Positions 24,391-34,138 of a stretch of DNA of 44,391 nt are shown here, in pieces. Below the pieces are notes generated by a model, which was not told the origin of the DNA, searched no databases, and worked only from the letters and a program-made list of their open reading frames with translations. Origin of the DNA: a virus. Within the stretch, counting starts at the first letter, position 1. The number at the start of each line of letters is the position of its first letter. A program made the translations under genes and the position numbers. The stretch lies in IMG/VR virus record IMGVR_UViG_3300041016_000422, positions 1-44,391 of that record; one strand, written 5' to 3'.

Positions 24391-25594
24391 TGAAGTCGAT
24401 GTGGGCGATTAGGTTAGCCAGTCGGGCGTAGCCGGCGGAATCACAGGTCAGACGTACGCCGACGTGCGTTCCCATCCCGGTTGCTTGGATGCGGCCAAGG
24501 GTAAAGGTGGGCTGGCTGACTGTGGCGACTAGGTCGCGGGCGTTGGGGGAGATAGGGTCCATGCCGATTTCGACAGCCCACTCGCCTTCACAGGTCATAT
24601 CAATGCCGGCTAGGGTCTTCATGTGCGCTGGCTTGCCGCCGTCCAGATAGGGCAGGATAACCTCAACCCTGTATGATCCGTAGTTTAATCCTGTAAGGCC
24701 GCCATAGGCATAGACAATATTACCTTCCTTGGCGTAAACGATTCCGTCCTTGGTCGTGAAATCCGTGAACGTGCGTCCTGGGTTATAGGTAGACCAGGCC
24801 GCAACCTGGCTGCTGGGGAAGTAGGTGTAGACGTAGATCTTGTTGCCAATAGCCAGCCAGTACCGGCCATCGATAGGTTCGATGATGGCAGGGCAAGCAG
24901 CCTTCTGGGCGTCTGTCATTTGAGACAGTTCGGCAAGTACGAGGCTGTCGATGGGCGTACCAACGTCATTGACGACGGCGGCGTTGGAGCTGTCTCGCGC
25001 GCGTAGCGAGCGGACGCCGGAGTCGGATAGGTAAAAGATATCAATATCCCCGACAGACACCACACTCCCTGGACCAAATGCACCGGTGTTTAGAAGGACT
25101 TGCCCCTGTCGGTTGTTGGCTGGGTCTGGGTCGATGCTCCAGATTTGAACGGATCGCCGTGAGAACGCGGCCAGGTTGCCTTGGTACAGGTCGATGCCTG
25201 TAAGAATTTCAGCCCCACCGGAGCTGTTGGACATGTTGATAAACCCTGCACCGACTCCCGATTCGCCCCACTTCCTAGGAGAGTTTACTCCGGAGAAGAA
25301 CAGCGTGGACGCGCTTCCAATGTGGGCTTTGGTTTTGCACGTTAGGCAGCACGAAGGATTAGATCCAGTAACGCGAGTCGCACCCCATGAAGTGGGGTTA
25401 GAGGAATCCAGGGGGTTAGTGGCAATCAGCTTTACCTGTTTACCGACAGGGAAATCTCCATACTCTTTTCCGCCAGGAGGTAACGGTCCTGGGCAAGGAC
25501 CGAAAACCCAGATAGTACCACCATTGGGACCAGGTCGCAAATGCCATCCTCCATACTCTGGAGTGCAAGTGTCTTCGATTATAGTAAGAACCAT
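24377..25594 (-). CDS. Tail nozzle protein, C-terminal part (T7 gp12-like)
   Basis: 405 residues with repeated beta-propeller-like strands (SGVRSLRARDSSN, YWLAIGNKIYVYTYFP, GIVYAKEGNIVYAYGG) typical of the tail tubular B family. An N-terminal Cys-rich region (DTCTPEYGG, SCCLTC) is unusual. Its ATG shares one base with the stop of the previous gene (TAATG at 25592-25596). Together the two genes total about 944 residues, so the nozzle appears split in two. Confidence 0.65.
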   Translation of the reverse strand: MVLTIIEDTCTPEYGGWHLRPGPNGGTIWVFGPCPGPLPPGGKEYGDFPVGKQVKLIATNPLDSSNPTSWGATRVTGSNPSCCLTCKTKAHIGSASTLFFSGVNSPRKWGESGVGAGFINMSNSSGGAEILTGIDLYQGNLAAFSRRSVQIWSIDPDPANNRQGQVLLNTGAFGPGSVVSVGDIDIFYLSDSGVRSLRARDSSNAAVVNDVGTPIDSLVLAELSQMTDAQKAACPAIIEPIDGRYWLAIGNKIYVYTYFPSSQVAAWSTYNPGRTFTDFTTKDGIVYAKEGNIVYAYGGLTGLNYGSYRVEVILPYLDGGKPAHMKTLAGIDMTCEGEWAVEIGMDPISPNARDLVATVSQPTFTLGRIQATGMGTHVGVRLTCDSAGYARLANLIAHIDFNESD

Positions 25595-27213
25595 TACAGT
25601 ATTACCGCTCCAATGGTGTATCTGACAATCTTGGGGACGCCGGCTACAAGGTCCGTGCCATTCTTGATGCTTTCAACTCCAGTAGCCGCTACATCACCTT
25701 CGGTGATGATTTCAATCTGGCGACCATTCTGCGCGCCGCCGGTCTGGATGGTTGTGATCTTCACTTTGCTATCGACGAGAGACGCGGTGTAGTCGGGGGT
25801 TGAGGTGAAGGAGTTGATCTTGGATACGATGTTTGCCATCGTCGCCGAGTTAGACCCACTCCACTTAACCTTTGAACCCATGATGTCTACGCCGTCTACC
25901 AGAACCTTTGCCACGGCATTAGTCACGCCGCCGGCCATGATACAGAACGTAGCCTTAAATCTACCAGCAACATAGCCTGGGCTAATGGTAGCCACGTCGA
26001 TAAGCTCTGCGATTCCAGGAACGCCAGTAGGATTTGCATCAAATTCAATCTCAACTTTAAGTCCATTGTTTGCCGTATGATCATCCGGGTAGGTGCCAGT
26101 CGTGTTCGGAATGCCGAGAGAAATCACTCCTGTGTCGGTAGTGAAGCGCCTATCGACGACAGAGTATATAGATCCGCCTACCGGGGTGTTAGAGAACCCG
26201 GTGCGATTCATTGGCATATTTTTAAGGTGGAAGTCGATATTGTAAGCTAATCCAACCCCCAAGCCTGTACCGGCGCCAACGACAGGTTCGGTGTCCCACT
26301 TGAATCCAGTCCAGCCACCAGGCTCATCGATGCCCTCAAACTCATCGAAATAAATGTTCATAATATTCGGAGTCACGCCAATCGCGTTGAGGTTCTTCGT
26401 TCCGCCGGCCTGGATGCCTGGAGATCCCACAGAGATTGCAAATCCACCAGTTGCAGCCTTCGCCAACACAGGGTCAATAAATTGCTGCGTCACCGTGGTT
26501 TCAACTCTGATGAGAGGGTCTGTGACAAACGATGGGGTGAAGTCGATTCCGCTAGGTGCGGTAACATCGATGAAGGCTTCAAAGGGATTCAACGCGCCTA
26601 CGACGGCTCCCCACCCAGTAGTCGATGCACCAAAGGTTTCACCACGGATTTGCCAGGCAATAGTTTCTGCGAAACGCTTCCAGGGGTGGTATTGAACGGC
26701 CATCCATTCTTTCGTTTCTCCGATATAGAAGTCAGAAATAAATTTACCATCTAGGAATGGAATCTCTTCTCCGTTATTCCATTTTGCGATTACGAACGTC
26801 TTGCCTCCATAAAGAGTGCTGTTGACGATTCCGTCCATTTCTGGGTAAACAAAAAGACCATCATCTTCAAAGGCTTCGTGATCCTTAAAGATATAAAGCG
26901 GGTGCTTTAAGTACATCGCGTGTACTCCGTTAGTCCCAAGCGGGGCTTCGCTAACGGTAACACCATCACCGGATTTAGACTCCGTAAAGGTATAGACCTT
27001 TTCAGACGTAGACTGCAATCCGTACAATGGAAACTGGAACGACGCTGCGTCTTGGTTTACGTTTAGTGCATCAAATGATTTACGCTTTTCAATCTCTCCG
27101 CCCCTTGAGATGTGAGCGTTGCTTAACGTCTGGAGCGTACCAGATTTAGACGTGAGGGGGTGACGCCGCGTGTCGAGGCCGGCTGAAAAGTTCTCGACGA
27201 CAATATATGCCAT
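25594..27213 (-). CDS. Tail nozzle protein, N-terminal part (T7 gp12-like)
   Basis: 539 residues. The opening VVENFSAGLDTRRHPLTSK and TLQTLSNAHISRGGEIEKRKSF (read in two parts) is characteristic of tail tubular protein B / nozzle proteins. The remainder is beta-rich. The product ends at TAA overlapping the next ATG. It follows the adaptor gene with a 3-base gap, as in T7-like tails, and forms the tube through which DNA exits. Confidence 0.7.
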   Translation of the reverse strand: MAYIVVENFSAGLDTRRHPLTSKSGTLQTLSNAHISRGGEIEKRKSFDALNVNQDAASFQFPLYGLQSTSEKVYTFTESKSGDGVTVSEAPLGTNGVHAMYLKHPLYIFKDHEAFEDDGLFVYPEMDGIVNSTLYGGKTFVIAKWNNGEEIPFLDGKFISDFYIGETKEWMAVQYHPWKRFAETIAWQIRGETFGASTTGWGAVVGALNPFEAFIDVTAPSGIDFTPSFVTDPLIRVETTVTQQFIDPVLAKAATGGFAISVGSPGIQAGGTKNLNAIGVTPNIMNIYFDEFEGIDEPGGWTGFKWDTEPVVGAGTGLGVGLAYNIDFHLKNMPMNRTGFSNTPVGGSIYSVVDRRFTTDTGVISLGIPNTTGTYPDDHTANNGLKVEIEFDANPTGVPGIAELIDVATISPGYVAGRFKATFCIMAGGVTNAVAKVLVDGVDIMGSKVKWSGSNSATMANIVSKINSFTSTPDYTASLVDSKVKITTIQTGGAQNGRQIEIITEGDVAATGVESIKNGTDLVAGVPKIVRYTIGAVIL

Positions 27214-27216
27214 AAA

Positions 27217-27915
27217 TTAAACCCGGTTGCTGGGAGTGATCCGCGCGCCGTTCAAGAAGCTACCTTGGTTGGATGGGAATCCTCCGCCGAGAGTGAAGAC
27301 GTCATTCTTAATGCCGCTTCCCTTAAGCTTGGTGAACAGTTCGTTGGCAGCACTCATCTTGCCTTGGGCGTCCTGGGACTTCGCGCGAGACAGCAGTTCA
27401 GCGGCTGCGAACAGCACGATGAGGTTGTCGTCGAGCAGCGCAACGTCCGAACCATTAATCATCTTCGGCAACTTCTTAATCGCCTTAAACCGGACGATGC
27501 ACTCATTGCTAGAAGGCGTCGGCCATACTTCAAACTGGTTACCTTCGTAGTGACGCCAGTTAGTTGCAGGGTCTTGCTTGTCTCCGTCTTCGTGGTCGCT
27601 GGAGTTGTACTGGGCGTTGCCGATGCCGTAGGTAAGCGGACGCCAGGACGAGGAGTATTTAATACTAGCTTCCGTGATTCGACCGAAGTCGATCTCTGGG
27701 TCGAAGCCGTAGTACCGCGATCCGTTTACCATTGGCTCGTCCCGCTCGATGAATGCGAACGGCCAATCGAACTTTTCCCACAGCCAGGATTGGGTGCGAT
27801 TGAGGATGTGATGCAACGCAGGAAGGGAGTTAACTCCCATCGATACGTTGGTGGATGCACCGATCTCTGCCCGCAGGGCATCGACCAGCGCGGAGAGCTG
27901 GGTGCCGCGAGCCAT
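27217..27915 (-). CDS. Tail adaptor / tail tubular protein A (T7 gp11-like)
   Basis: 232 residues. LSALVDALRAEIG, LPALHHILNRTQSWLWEKFDWPF (read in two parts), FEVWPTP and VLFAAAELLSRAKSQDAQ match the portal-to-nozzle adaptor of T7-like phages, a helical ring that connects head and tail. The start is ATG 27915, a few bases after the previous stop. Confidence 0.7.
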   Translation of the reverse strand: MARGTQLSALVDALRAEIGASTNVSMGVNSLPALHHILNRTQSWLWEKFDWPFAFIERDEPMVNGSRYYGFDPEIDFGRITEASIKYSSSWRPLTYGIGNAQYNSSDHEDGDKQDPATNWRHYEGNQFEVWPTPSSNECIVRFKAIKKLPKMINGSDVALLDDNLIVLFAAAELLSRAKSQDAQGKMSAANELFTKLKGSGIKNDVFTLGGGFPSNQGSFLNGARITPSNRV

Positions 27916-27918
27916 CGG

Positions 27919-28215
27919 TTACTTCTTCTTGGAGGTTTCTTCCGGCACTTCGACACCAACCTCTGCGAGGGTGGTGGGGAGCTTGGAGGTGACGCCGGGG
28001 AAGAACTTGGCGATCACGGATTCCGTGTAGTTCTTCTCCAGTCGAGCGCGTTCGGTGGCCTGGTCGTCAGACGAGACGCGGGATTTCTTGATGTTCACTA
28101 CCGCATCGTGGCCGTGGATGGCTTTGAGGACGGCAATTTCGGGAGCCGAGACTTCCTTGAGAACAGTATTCTCAAGGGAGCCGGCGAGTCGGATTTCTAC
28201 GTTGGCGTGTTCCAT
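27919..28215 (-). CDS. Small protein downstream of capsid, unknown
   Basis: 98 residues, MEHANVEIRLAGSLENTV, with a basic/acidic mix and a Lys-rich end (EETSKKK). Not recognised. It lies after the capsid terminator and before the adaptor; small proteins here are often head-completion or capsid-decoration factors, but nothing in the sequence confirms this. Confidence 0.5.
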   Translation of the reverse strand: MEHANVEIRLAGSLENTVLKEVSAPEIAVLKAIHGHDAVVNIKKSRVSSDDQATERARLEKNYTESVIAKFFPGVTSKLPTTLAEVGVEVPEETSKKK

Positions 28216-28254
28216 CCCTTTATCGTGCCACGGCTTAATCCTGTTGCAAGCAAA

Positions 28255-28286
28255 AGGGGGTGGCTTCCGTTAAGAAACCACCCCCT
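28255..28286 (-). terminator. Strong hairpin terminator after the capsid gene
   Basis: Inverted arms AGGGGGTGG (28255-28263) and CCACCCCCT (28278-28286). Read leftward, the stem is followed by TTTTGC. It lies just past the major capsid stop and probably attenuates transcription into the tail genes, which helps keep capsid transcripts in excess. Confidence 0.75.
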
Positions 28287-28308
28287 GGGTGAGTCTATCG
28301 ACTACCGA

Positions 28309-29352
28309 TTAGGCGACTTCGTAGACAGCGCAGCCGGTGAACTGCTTACCAACCAAGCCACCGGTCCAGGTCATGGCGCGGTACAGAACGTACTGGTCAT
28401 GCGGGCGGGCGGGGTTGTGCTGCTTCTTGTCTTCGCCGTCCATCACCATGAGGGAGATGTTCGACGTGTCGATGAAGTAAGCACGATTGGTGAAGCCGAG
28501 ATCATCCAGGGTCGGGTCGTACACGAAGGTACCGATACCGCGCATGGTGATGCCAGCGAGGCCGATGTCCGTGTCAGACTTGGCGAAACCTTCCGTGGTG
28601 AACGTACCCTTGCTGGTGATTTCGAGGTCAAGCTTCTCAAGGAAGCCGGAACCGCAAAGAACCAGGGAGGGCTTGCCACCGAAGCGGGTCAGCTGACGAA
28701 CTTCCTTGCGGAGGAACTCGCTGATCTTCTGGGATCCGGAGACGTAGGTAATCGCATTAGCGCCGACAGCGGCGCGGTTGCGCCACTTGGCGTTGGTTGC
28801 GCGGTCAATGCCACCCACCGTGCCGGTCGCCGGAGCGTCGGTGATGAGGGACGTGAGGCCGGGGACAACCTTGGCGTCCTGGGTGCCATCCTTCCAAAGC
28901 ATCTCATTGAAGGAGCGGGACCAACCTTCGGTCATGTCCTTGAGCTTTTCGTCAAGCAAGCCGGTGAGGACCGTGAGGTCACGCTCGGAGTGCTTGGACG
29001 TGGAGGCGCCATTGGAGGAATCGACGACGGAAAGACCGTCGTGCTTCAGCTCGGTGAGCGTCAGCGAGATACCAGCATGGATTTCCTTCCAGGGATAGGC
29101 AGCGCGCTTCGTGTTAGCCGGGTTGGCGTACGAGACGGTGTCGTTGTGGGTGAAGCCAGCAATAGCGGTCGTGTAGTCAAACGTGACCGGGATGCTGATG
29201 TTACCCTTACCGCCGGGGAAAGTCTTCTGCTTGCCGGTGAGGGCTTTGAGCAGGGGCTTTTCCTGGATGTTTTGGGCGAAGGCCGGACCCTTGACGTAAT
29301 AGTCGAGGGCCGACGCGGTGATGTTAGCGAGTTCAGCGTTAGTGAATGCCAT
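28309..29352 (-). CDS. Major capsid protein
   Basis: 347 residues. A long opening helix region (MAFTNAELANITASALDYYV), GGKGNISIPVTFDY, then mixed alpha/beta and an end YRAMTWTGGLVGKQFTG typical of HK97-fold coat proteins of podoviruses. Position directly after the scaffold gene and before a strong terminator supports the call. The start is ATG 29352. Confidence 0.75.
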   Translation of the reverse strand: MAFTNAELANITASALDYYVKGPAFAQNIQEKPLLKALTGKQKTFPGGKGNISIPVTFDYTTAIAGFTHNDTVSYANPANTKRAAYPWKEIHAGISLTLTELKHDGLSVVDSSNGASTSKHSERDLTVLTGLLDEKLKDMTEGWSRSFNEMLWKDGTQDAKVVPGLTSLITDAPATGTVGGIDRATNAKWRNRAAVGANAITYVSGSQKISEFLRKEVRQLTRFGGKPSLVLCGSGFLEKLDLEITSKGTFTTEGFAKSDTDIGLAGITMRGIGTFVYDPTLDDLGFTNRAYFIDTSNISLMVMDGEDKKQHNPARPHDQYVLYRAMTWTGGLVGKQFTGCAVYEVA

Positions 29353-29364
29353 AGGTTTTGTGCG

Positions 29365-30387
29365 TTAGCGGGTTTGCATTGCACCCATACGAACTGCCTC
29401 TAGGAGGCTGCGCGGCTGGGCCGTTGCGTGGGCGGACGACGTGGAGCTTGATACATGGGTAACAGGCCGACGCTGGGGTGCGAATCGGGAAAGCCGCTCC
29501 TTGATAGTGGAGTGGGCGCGCTCAACGAGCGCAAGAGCCTCCTCCGGAGTACTCGGCTTTTCCGCCTGCAACATCAGTTTGACCTGGTCGATGACCATCT
29601 CCTGTTTGGCGGACCAATCGGGATCCTTGACCCTCATCTGCTGTTCCCAGTTAACCACCGCAGAATGGATGTTGCCGCGAGACTGTTGGTCGCGCTGCTG
29701 CATCGCATTCACCTGTTGCTGCTGATAAAGACCCTGCTGTGCTTTGAGCATAGCAAGTTCCCTGGCGCTTTCCTCATCGACGTAGCCCTCTTCAACCTTT
29801 TTCTGGATGTCGGGGGGTAACGTCGCACCGACGAAAGCATCGAGCCGCGACTTGTATTCGCTGATCCTCTTGTGGGCTTCGACCGGATTGGTCTTCATTA
29901 GGGCCATTATCTGGAACCCCTCTGCGACTTCTTCGGTTGATAACCCATTCGACGACATGAAGGTAGTGACCTTTCGGAATTCATCCGATTCGGCGCGGTA
30001 TGCATCACGCTCCGTGATCATTTCCTTCCAGCGAGGGTGGTTATGGAACGGCAGTTTCTTGTCTGCTTCCGGGATGGACTTCTCCTTCGCTGCGTCGTCC
30101 AGACTGGGCGTAGGGTTTCCTTCTCCGTTGGCGGATTTGCCGTTGGTTTCCGAGTTAGACGAATCCTCGTCAGCCGATCCTTGAGCGGCGCGTTTTACGG
30201 CGTCGAGCAGGGATTTAGGCTTCTTATTAGCGTCTTGGTCGCCCGACTCCGACGAGGAAGCCTGGCTGTTTTCTTTAGCGTCGCTCGACTCCGGTGCAGT
30301 TTCCTGTTCCGGAGTAGAAATGGGTTCTTGCACAGGAACATTGTCCTGCGTTTCGATGGCGTCGGTTGGCTCGTTTGGGTCGGGCAT
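29365..30387 (-). CDS. Capsid assembly scaffold protein
   Basis: 340 residues. Acidic, low-complexity N-terminus (PEQETAPESSDAKENSQ), then long helices rich in Glu, Gln, Lys and Arg (GLYQQQQVNAMQQRDQQSRG) and an end SLLEAVRMGAMQTR. This composition and the portal-scaffold-capsid order identify a scaffolding protein, which is expected to be absent from mature heads. The 31-base gap upstream holds no clear promoter. Confidence 0.75.
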   Translation of the reverse strand: MPDPNEPTDAIETQDNVPVQEPISTPEQETAPESSDAKENSQASSSESGDQDANKKPKSLLDAVKRAAQGSADEDSSNSETNGKSANGEGNPTPSLDDAAKEKSIPEADKKLPFHNHPRWKEMITERDAYRAESDEFRKVTTFMSSNGLSTEEVAEGFQIMALMKTNPVEAHKRISEYKSRLDAFVGATLPPDIQKKVEEGYVDEESARELAMLKAQQGLYQQQQVNAMQQRDQQSRGNIHSAVVNWEQQMRVKDPDWSAKQEMVIDQVKLMLQAEKPSTPEEALALVERAHSTIKERLSRFAPQRRPVTHVSSSTSSAHATAQPRSLLEAVRMGAMQTR

Positions 30388-30418
30388 GAGATTACTATAG
30401 GGTATGATTTATCGGAAA

Positions 30419-32521
30419 TCAACCATTCGGATACTGGACGCCGTTGGCACGGATATCGCTAGGCGAAGCGGGAGCGGTCGGACCGTCTGCACCAGGCGCT
30501 CCTGGAGCTGGAGCGACGTTGGTCGCGCCGGCGCCGCCCTGTAGGTTCGGGTCGGCAGCAGGGTCGCCGGCAGGGGCGAGTTGCTTCTGGGCGTTCATGG
30601 CGACGATGGAAGGCAAGGCAGCACGGATTGCGTCCGTGATGTCCATGCCATCGTCCATACGCTTGAGGGCTTCCTTCGCCATGAATTCTGGATTCATGCC
30701 GGGGATCTGGAGAAGGATGGGAGCGATGCGTTCAAAGTTCTGCATCTGGATCGCCTTGTTGGGGCGACCGTTGGAGCCGGCTTCGACTTCCAGCATCAGC
30801 TCGGAGGCAATCTCATTGATGGCAAGCTGCGGCCAAACGGCGCCAGGGCCGGCAATCTTCATCACCGTTTGCTGGTCCATTTGCTCAAGCAGCACCTGTC
30901 CGGTGGTACGCGCCATTTCGCCAAGGAAGTCTTCAAGGTCGTCCACGTTGGACGACAGGCTGGACATACGGCTGCCTTCGGCAACGGATACTTCCGTGGC
31001 GGTGGATGCGGACGTACCGCCGAGGTTAGCCTCCTGGCTGCCAACCACACGCATCATGTCATCTAGTAGCATGGACGTGTCGTACAGGCTAGGATCGATG
31101 GGGTTGTGTTGGACCGGCTGGAGGATGGAGTTGACGGCCTGCCCAGGCGACAGGTTCTGGAGTTTGATGACAGCGTTGGCCGGGTGGGACTGGAGGTTGG
31201 TGATGTCCTTCTCGGATAATGCACCTTCGTAGGTCGCGTACAGGGGGCGGTTGGCGAACCGATGCTCACGCAAAGCCTGTCGCGCGCGGTTGTATTCACG
31301 CTGGACCGGCATCAACAGACGGACGTCTGAAGGAGGGATGACATCCTTTTCGGATTCAACCTCATTGAAAATCAGAGGGAAGAAAGGCCAGAAGCGTTCC
31401 AGTTCAAGGTGGGGAGGTTCCGGTTCCTTGAGGAAGTCGTGGTAGCCGTCGCACACGACATACAGCATGCCGTCCTTCTTGGAGTAGATTTCCCACACGA
31501 TAGCCTTTTCGCAGTCTCCATCGCCTTCGTTCTTGTCTTCATAGGCCGTGTATTCCTTACCAAGGTCAATCTTGTAGATTTCCTTCACGTCCTCGACATC
31601 GAGGATAAATTCCTGGGCGATCCAGTCAGCGCCTACGAACCCGGACATCTGTCGGCACTTCGGATCGACGATGACCGTGTGGGACATCGGGAAGTCAAAG
31701 ACAACGCCTTCCTTGATAATGACGTCTTGCTTGCTTTGGATGCTCTTGAGGAGCAAACGGAGCTGCTCCATCTTGGCGTGGTCTTCGGAAAACTTCTCGT
31801 CGATGCGGTCAGCGGTCAGACGCTCAAGGGTGGACAACTGCTCCGTGATGTCGGTGATGCGTTCCACATCTTCCGGACGCTTCTCCATCACCCGGTGGTA
31901 GCCAATCTTGACGTAGCCAATTCCGTTCACACAGGTGCGACGGACGAGCTGTTTCATTTGCCCCTTGAAGGACGGCTGTTGTTCCTGGAGTTGGTGGTGG
32001 GCGACAATCTCCATCGTCTTTGCCACGCGATCAAGCATACGGCGACGCTCAAACCCCTGCTGGGCGTCTTGCATTGTTTGCATCATCGTGGGATCCGGTG
32101 GCTGTCCGGTGACAGCCGAATTCTGCATGGCGGTCTGGACGGCCTGGAACGCAGACATGTCGCCTTCCCATGTGGCAAAGTCCAGAGTCTCGCGTCGCTT
32201 GGCGACGAACTTGGGATTCTTGGCGTACAGGGCGGAGACTCGCTGGCCGACGTGACGCTGGACGATGTTAGCGACGTAGCGGTCGTCGTTGTCGTTGGAC
32301 GACCATTGCTTGCCCATGTAGAAGTCCGTGTCTTCCTTCATGCGGTCGAATGACTTCTTCCAATGCTTCTTGGCGTTCTCGACCTTCTTGATGAGGGTCT
32401 TGACGAGCGAGGCGCGAGACGGACCAGGCTTCTCTGCGTCGCGCTTGATGCCGGTCTGCATCGGTTCCGCCGGCTGCATCGGATCTACAGGCATCGCCTC
32501 GCTCTCGTATTCGTTTTCCAT
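30419..32521 (-). CDS. Portal protein
   Basis: 700 residues. KRMKEDTDFYMGKQW-like start region (MKEDTDFYMGKQWSS, RYVANIVQRHVGQRVSALYA, read in parts), central KEYTAYED and IVWEIYSK strands, long helix QREYNRARQALREHRFANR and a Pro/Ala-rich end. It matches large P22-like portal proteins, the dodecameric DNA gate at the head vertex. It lies between the large terminase and scaffold genes. Confidence 0.8.
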   Translation of the reverse strand: MENEYESEAMPVDPMQPAEPMQTGIKRDAEKPGPSRASLVKTLIKKVENAKKHWKKSFDRMKEDTDFYMGKQWSSNDNDDRYVANIVQRHVGQRVSALYAKNPKFVAKRRETLDFATWEGDMSAFQAVQTAMQNSAVTGQPPDPTMMQTMQDAQQGFERRRMLDRVAKTMEIVAHHQLQEQQPSFKGQMKQLVRRTCVNGIGYVKIGYHRVMEKRPEDVERITDITEQLSTLERLTADRIDEKFSEDHAKMEQLRLLLKSIQSKQDVIIKEGVVFDFPMSHTVIVDPKCRQMSGFVGADWIAQEFILDVEDVKEIYKIDLGKEYTAYEDKNEGDGDCEKAIVWEIYSKKDGMLYVVCDGYHDFLKEPEPPHLELERFWPFFPLIFNEVESEKDVIPPSDVRLLMPVQREYNRARQALREHRFANRPLYATYEGALSEKDITNLQSHPANAVIKLQNLSPGQAVNSILQPVQHNPIDPSLYDTSMLLDDMMRVVGSQEANLGGTSASTATEVSVAEGSRMSSLSSNVDDLEDFLGEMARTTGQVLLEQMDQQTVMKIAGPGAVWPQLAINEIASELMLEVEAGSNGRPNKAIQMQNFERIAPILLQIPGMNPEFMAKEALKRMDDGMDITDAIRAALPSIVAMNAQKQLAPAGDPAADPNLQGGAGATNVAPAPGAPGADGPTAPASPSDIRANGVQYPNG

Positions 32522-32536
32522 TTGATGTATTTATGT

Positions 32537-34138
32537 TCAGAAGCCGCCCATCTGCAAGAGATTGCGTCGTGCTTCATCCCACTTGCCGGACAGCTTGACC
32601 CAGGCAAGGGTGCCGCTCTTGGGGACATCTGAAGGCTTTTCGTAGGTTCTGGCAGCACTTACCATAGTACTTAACAGCAGGCCGACCAGACCCATAGCGT
32701 CCACGAAGTCATCGTGTCTGGCAGATGGGAACTTGAGTAGTTCGGTTTCAGCGTCTGCCCACCAGGGGGCGAACTTGGGGAAGAATACCTTGCCCATTGC
32801 CATGCGTCCACGGATCGCCTGCGCGCGGGTCTGCTTGTCCTTAACAGGGGTAATCTCCTCCACGACGGTCCAGATGCCTCGCTCCTGCTGGACCTTACGA
32901 AGGAACGGTCCGATAGACTGGGAGATATGCCCACGCTCCGCTCCCCACTTGGCCGGCTTGTGGCGGGACATTAGGTCGATCATCCCATCGATGACCTGGT
33001 CGGTACTGGCGCGGCGCCACCACACGTCCGGCAAGATCCATACGTTGTCTTCCTCGTCCAGTCCGAATGGCATCAGCACGGTCTTGTCAGCCGTCTGTGC
33101 GGTAGACACGGCATGGTCGGATACGCAGTAGTATCGGAGGTTCTTGGGGATTTCGTGCGGGTAGGGCTTAAGCCAGTCCCTACGGAAGAAGTCGCCGTCG
33201 TCCGGCGTAGGCTTGCCCTGGTACAGGGCCGAGAATCCCTTGGCGTTCAGCCGGCGAATTTCATTCAAAAAGTCCAAGCCATAACGCTCCGGCCATAGGG
33301 CTTGACCCACAGGTCGATCCATAGGGTCGTTCTCAACGGCGATTGCCGGCAATGCCAGGATACGCCAAGCCTGTGCGTTCTCGTCGTTGTAGCAGGGATT
33401 CTTTGGGTCTGTGAGGCGACCCACTAGGTCATCCTCATGCCACCTGGTCATAATGATTACCACCCTGGCGCCGGCCATCAAGCGGGTCATAGCCACTTGA
33501 GTGAACCACTCCCACAGCTTGTCACGCTCACGCTTTGAGTCTGCTTCCTCGCGGTCCTTGATCGGGTCATCGATGACCAGTAGGTCAGCACCACGGCCAG
33601 TAAGGCCGCCACCCACGCCCACGAAGTTGGCTAGTCCGCCTTCCTCGGTCTGGAGCTTGTCGGATGACTGGCTGCCGGTCCGCAGCTTGCAGCCAGGGAA
33701 GACCTGCTTGTAGGCAGGACCGCGCATAATCTCTCTCACCGAGCGTCCGAAGTCCTGCGCCACGTCAGCGTTGTAGGTGGCGAAGATGACCTGTCGGTAT
33801 GGGTCTTTGCCCAGGAACCAGGCAGGGAAGCGGCGTGAAGCCAGTTCGGACTTACCATGTCGAGGCGGCATGGAGATAATCAGACGCTGGTACGTCCCAC
33901 GCTCCACCTGCTCCAGGGCCGCACAGATCGTGGCGTGGTGCTTGACCGGCTGGTAGCGGGACTTGTCTACGTTGTCTGGGTCTTCCGGGTCTGGCATGGT
34001 CATCGACGTGAAGTCGATGAGAGACTCCCTCGCGCGCTTGACGCGGAGAAGCCGGGTAGCAGCCGCCAGTTGCGACTCCACCTCGGCAATCTCGGCCTGC
34101 CTGCGTTTCTCTTCGGCGTTGGTTGCCTTGCGCGCCAT
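32537..34138 (-). CDS. Terminase large subunit
   Basis: 533 residues. ATPase: PPRHGKSELAS (Walker A, 91-100), LLVIDDP (Walker B, Asp190-Asp191), then VVIIMTRWHEDDLVGRL as the coupling region. C-terminal nuclease-like segment follows (YYCVSDHAVS with acidic residues, KWGAERGHISQS, RHDDFVDAMGL). This is the headful-type packaging motor family. Its ATG shares a base with the tail-fibre stop. The small subunit is about 9 kb away (42769-43305). Confidence 0.85.
   Translation of the reverse strand: MARKATNAEEKRRQAEIAEVESQLAAATRLLRVKRARESLIDFTSMTMPDPEDPDNVDKSRYQPVKHHATICAALEQVERGTYQRLIISMPPRHGKSELASRRFPAWFLGKDPYRQVIFATYNADVAQDFGRSVREIMRGPAYKQVFPGCKLRTGSQSSDKLQTEEGGLANFVGVGGGLTGRGADLLVIDDPIKDREEADSKRERDKLWEWFTQVAMTRLMAGARVVIIMTRWHEDDLVGRLTDPKNPCYNDENAQAWRILALPAIAVENDPMDRPVGQALWPERYGLDFLNEIRRLNAKGFSALYQGKPTPDDGDFFRRDWLKPYPHEIPKNLRYYCVSDHAVSTAQTADKTVLMPFGLDEEDNVWILPDVWWRRASTDQVIDGMIDLMSRHKPAKWGAERGHISQSIGPFLRKVQQERGIWTVVEEITPVKDKQTRAQAIRGRMAMGKVFFPKFAPWWADAETELLKFPSARHDDFVDAMGLVGLLLSTMVSAARTYEKPSDVPKSGTLAWVKLSGKWDEARRNLLQMGGF

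Noticed and set aside
27265-29403. 712-codon open frame on the + strand
   Set aside because: It is antisense to the adaptor, the small gene and the major capsid gene, runs through the capsid terminator, and its product has no recognisable domain. High third-position GC opposite real genes explains it.
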